Assembly: GCF_004963255.1 (NCBI RefSeq)
Contig: NZ_SUGA01000023.1
Span: forward strand, 30,156 to 94,155
Origin: Mesorhizobium sp.
GTDB taxonomy: Bacteria; Pseudomonadota; Alphaproteobacteria; Rhizobiales; Rhizobiaceae
Length of the DNA stretch: 64,000 nucleotides
Direction: 5' to 3'
Below the pieces are notes generated by a model. It had not been told where the DNA came from. It searched no databases and saw only the letters and a program-made list of their open reading frames with translations. Positions 63,929 to 64,000 of this stretch are shown one piece after another. The position numbers were made by a program, and so were the translations under genes. Numbering within the stretch: the stretch's first letter is position 1; each line of letters opens with the position of its first letter.

Positions 63929-64000
63929 GCAGGCAGCTCCCTAGTTGTGAGCTTTCGAGAGGTTGTCCATTCGGACCGGACCGAGGAGACTGGAGTTACC

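Overview
High-GC alphaproteobacterial chromosomal window, most like a Rhizobiales/Mesorhizobium relative (inferred from gene content, not tested). Positions 1-29.5 kb look largely housekeeping: glycolate/lactate oxidation (GntR regulator, lldD-like, glcD/E/F), folD, an L,D-transpeptidase, tag, hisS-hisZ-hisG, an acyl-CoA synthetase, a Ca2+/H+ antiporter-like protein, oxyR/katG, aqpZ, an RsmB-like methyltransferase, tspO, a nucleosidase and guaA. Positions 29.5-33.7 kb and 58.4-60.6 kb carry accessory SDR/hydrolase/LysR cassettes. The standout is about 33.8-58.3 kb, a large divergent purine-catabolism island with five different purine-type aminohydrolases, a xanthine-dehydrogenase-type hydroxylase (fused FAD+Mo subunit plus separate 2Fe-2S subunit), a BMP-type nucleoside/base ABC importer, a two-subunit TPP enzyme, a GMC oxidoreductase and an ALDH. 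It also holds what looks like a split Rieske oxygenase: two paralogous terminal-oxygenase subunits that lack the Rieske domain, a separate stand-alone Rieske protein, a GST-like protein, and a degenerate acylphosphatase-like protein. The architecture recalls NdmC/NdmD/NdmE of methylxanthine N-demethylation, but the Rieske module is free-standing and no reductase is encoded here. I propose this as an uncharacterised N-substituted-purine oxygenase system. The substrate is unknown. The window ends with RraA, an enolase-superfamily dehydratase and a sugar-ABC ATPase.
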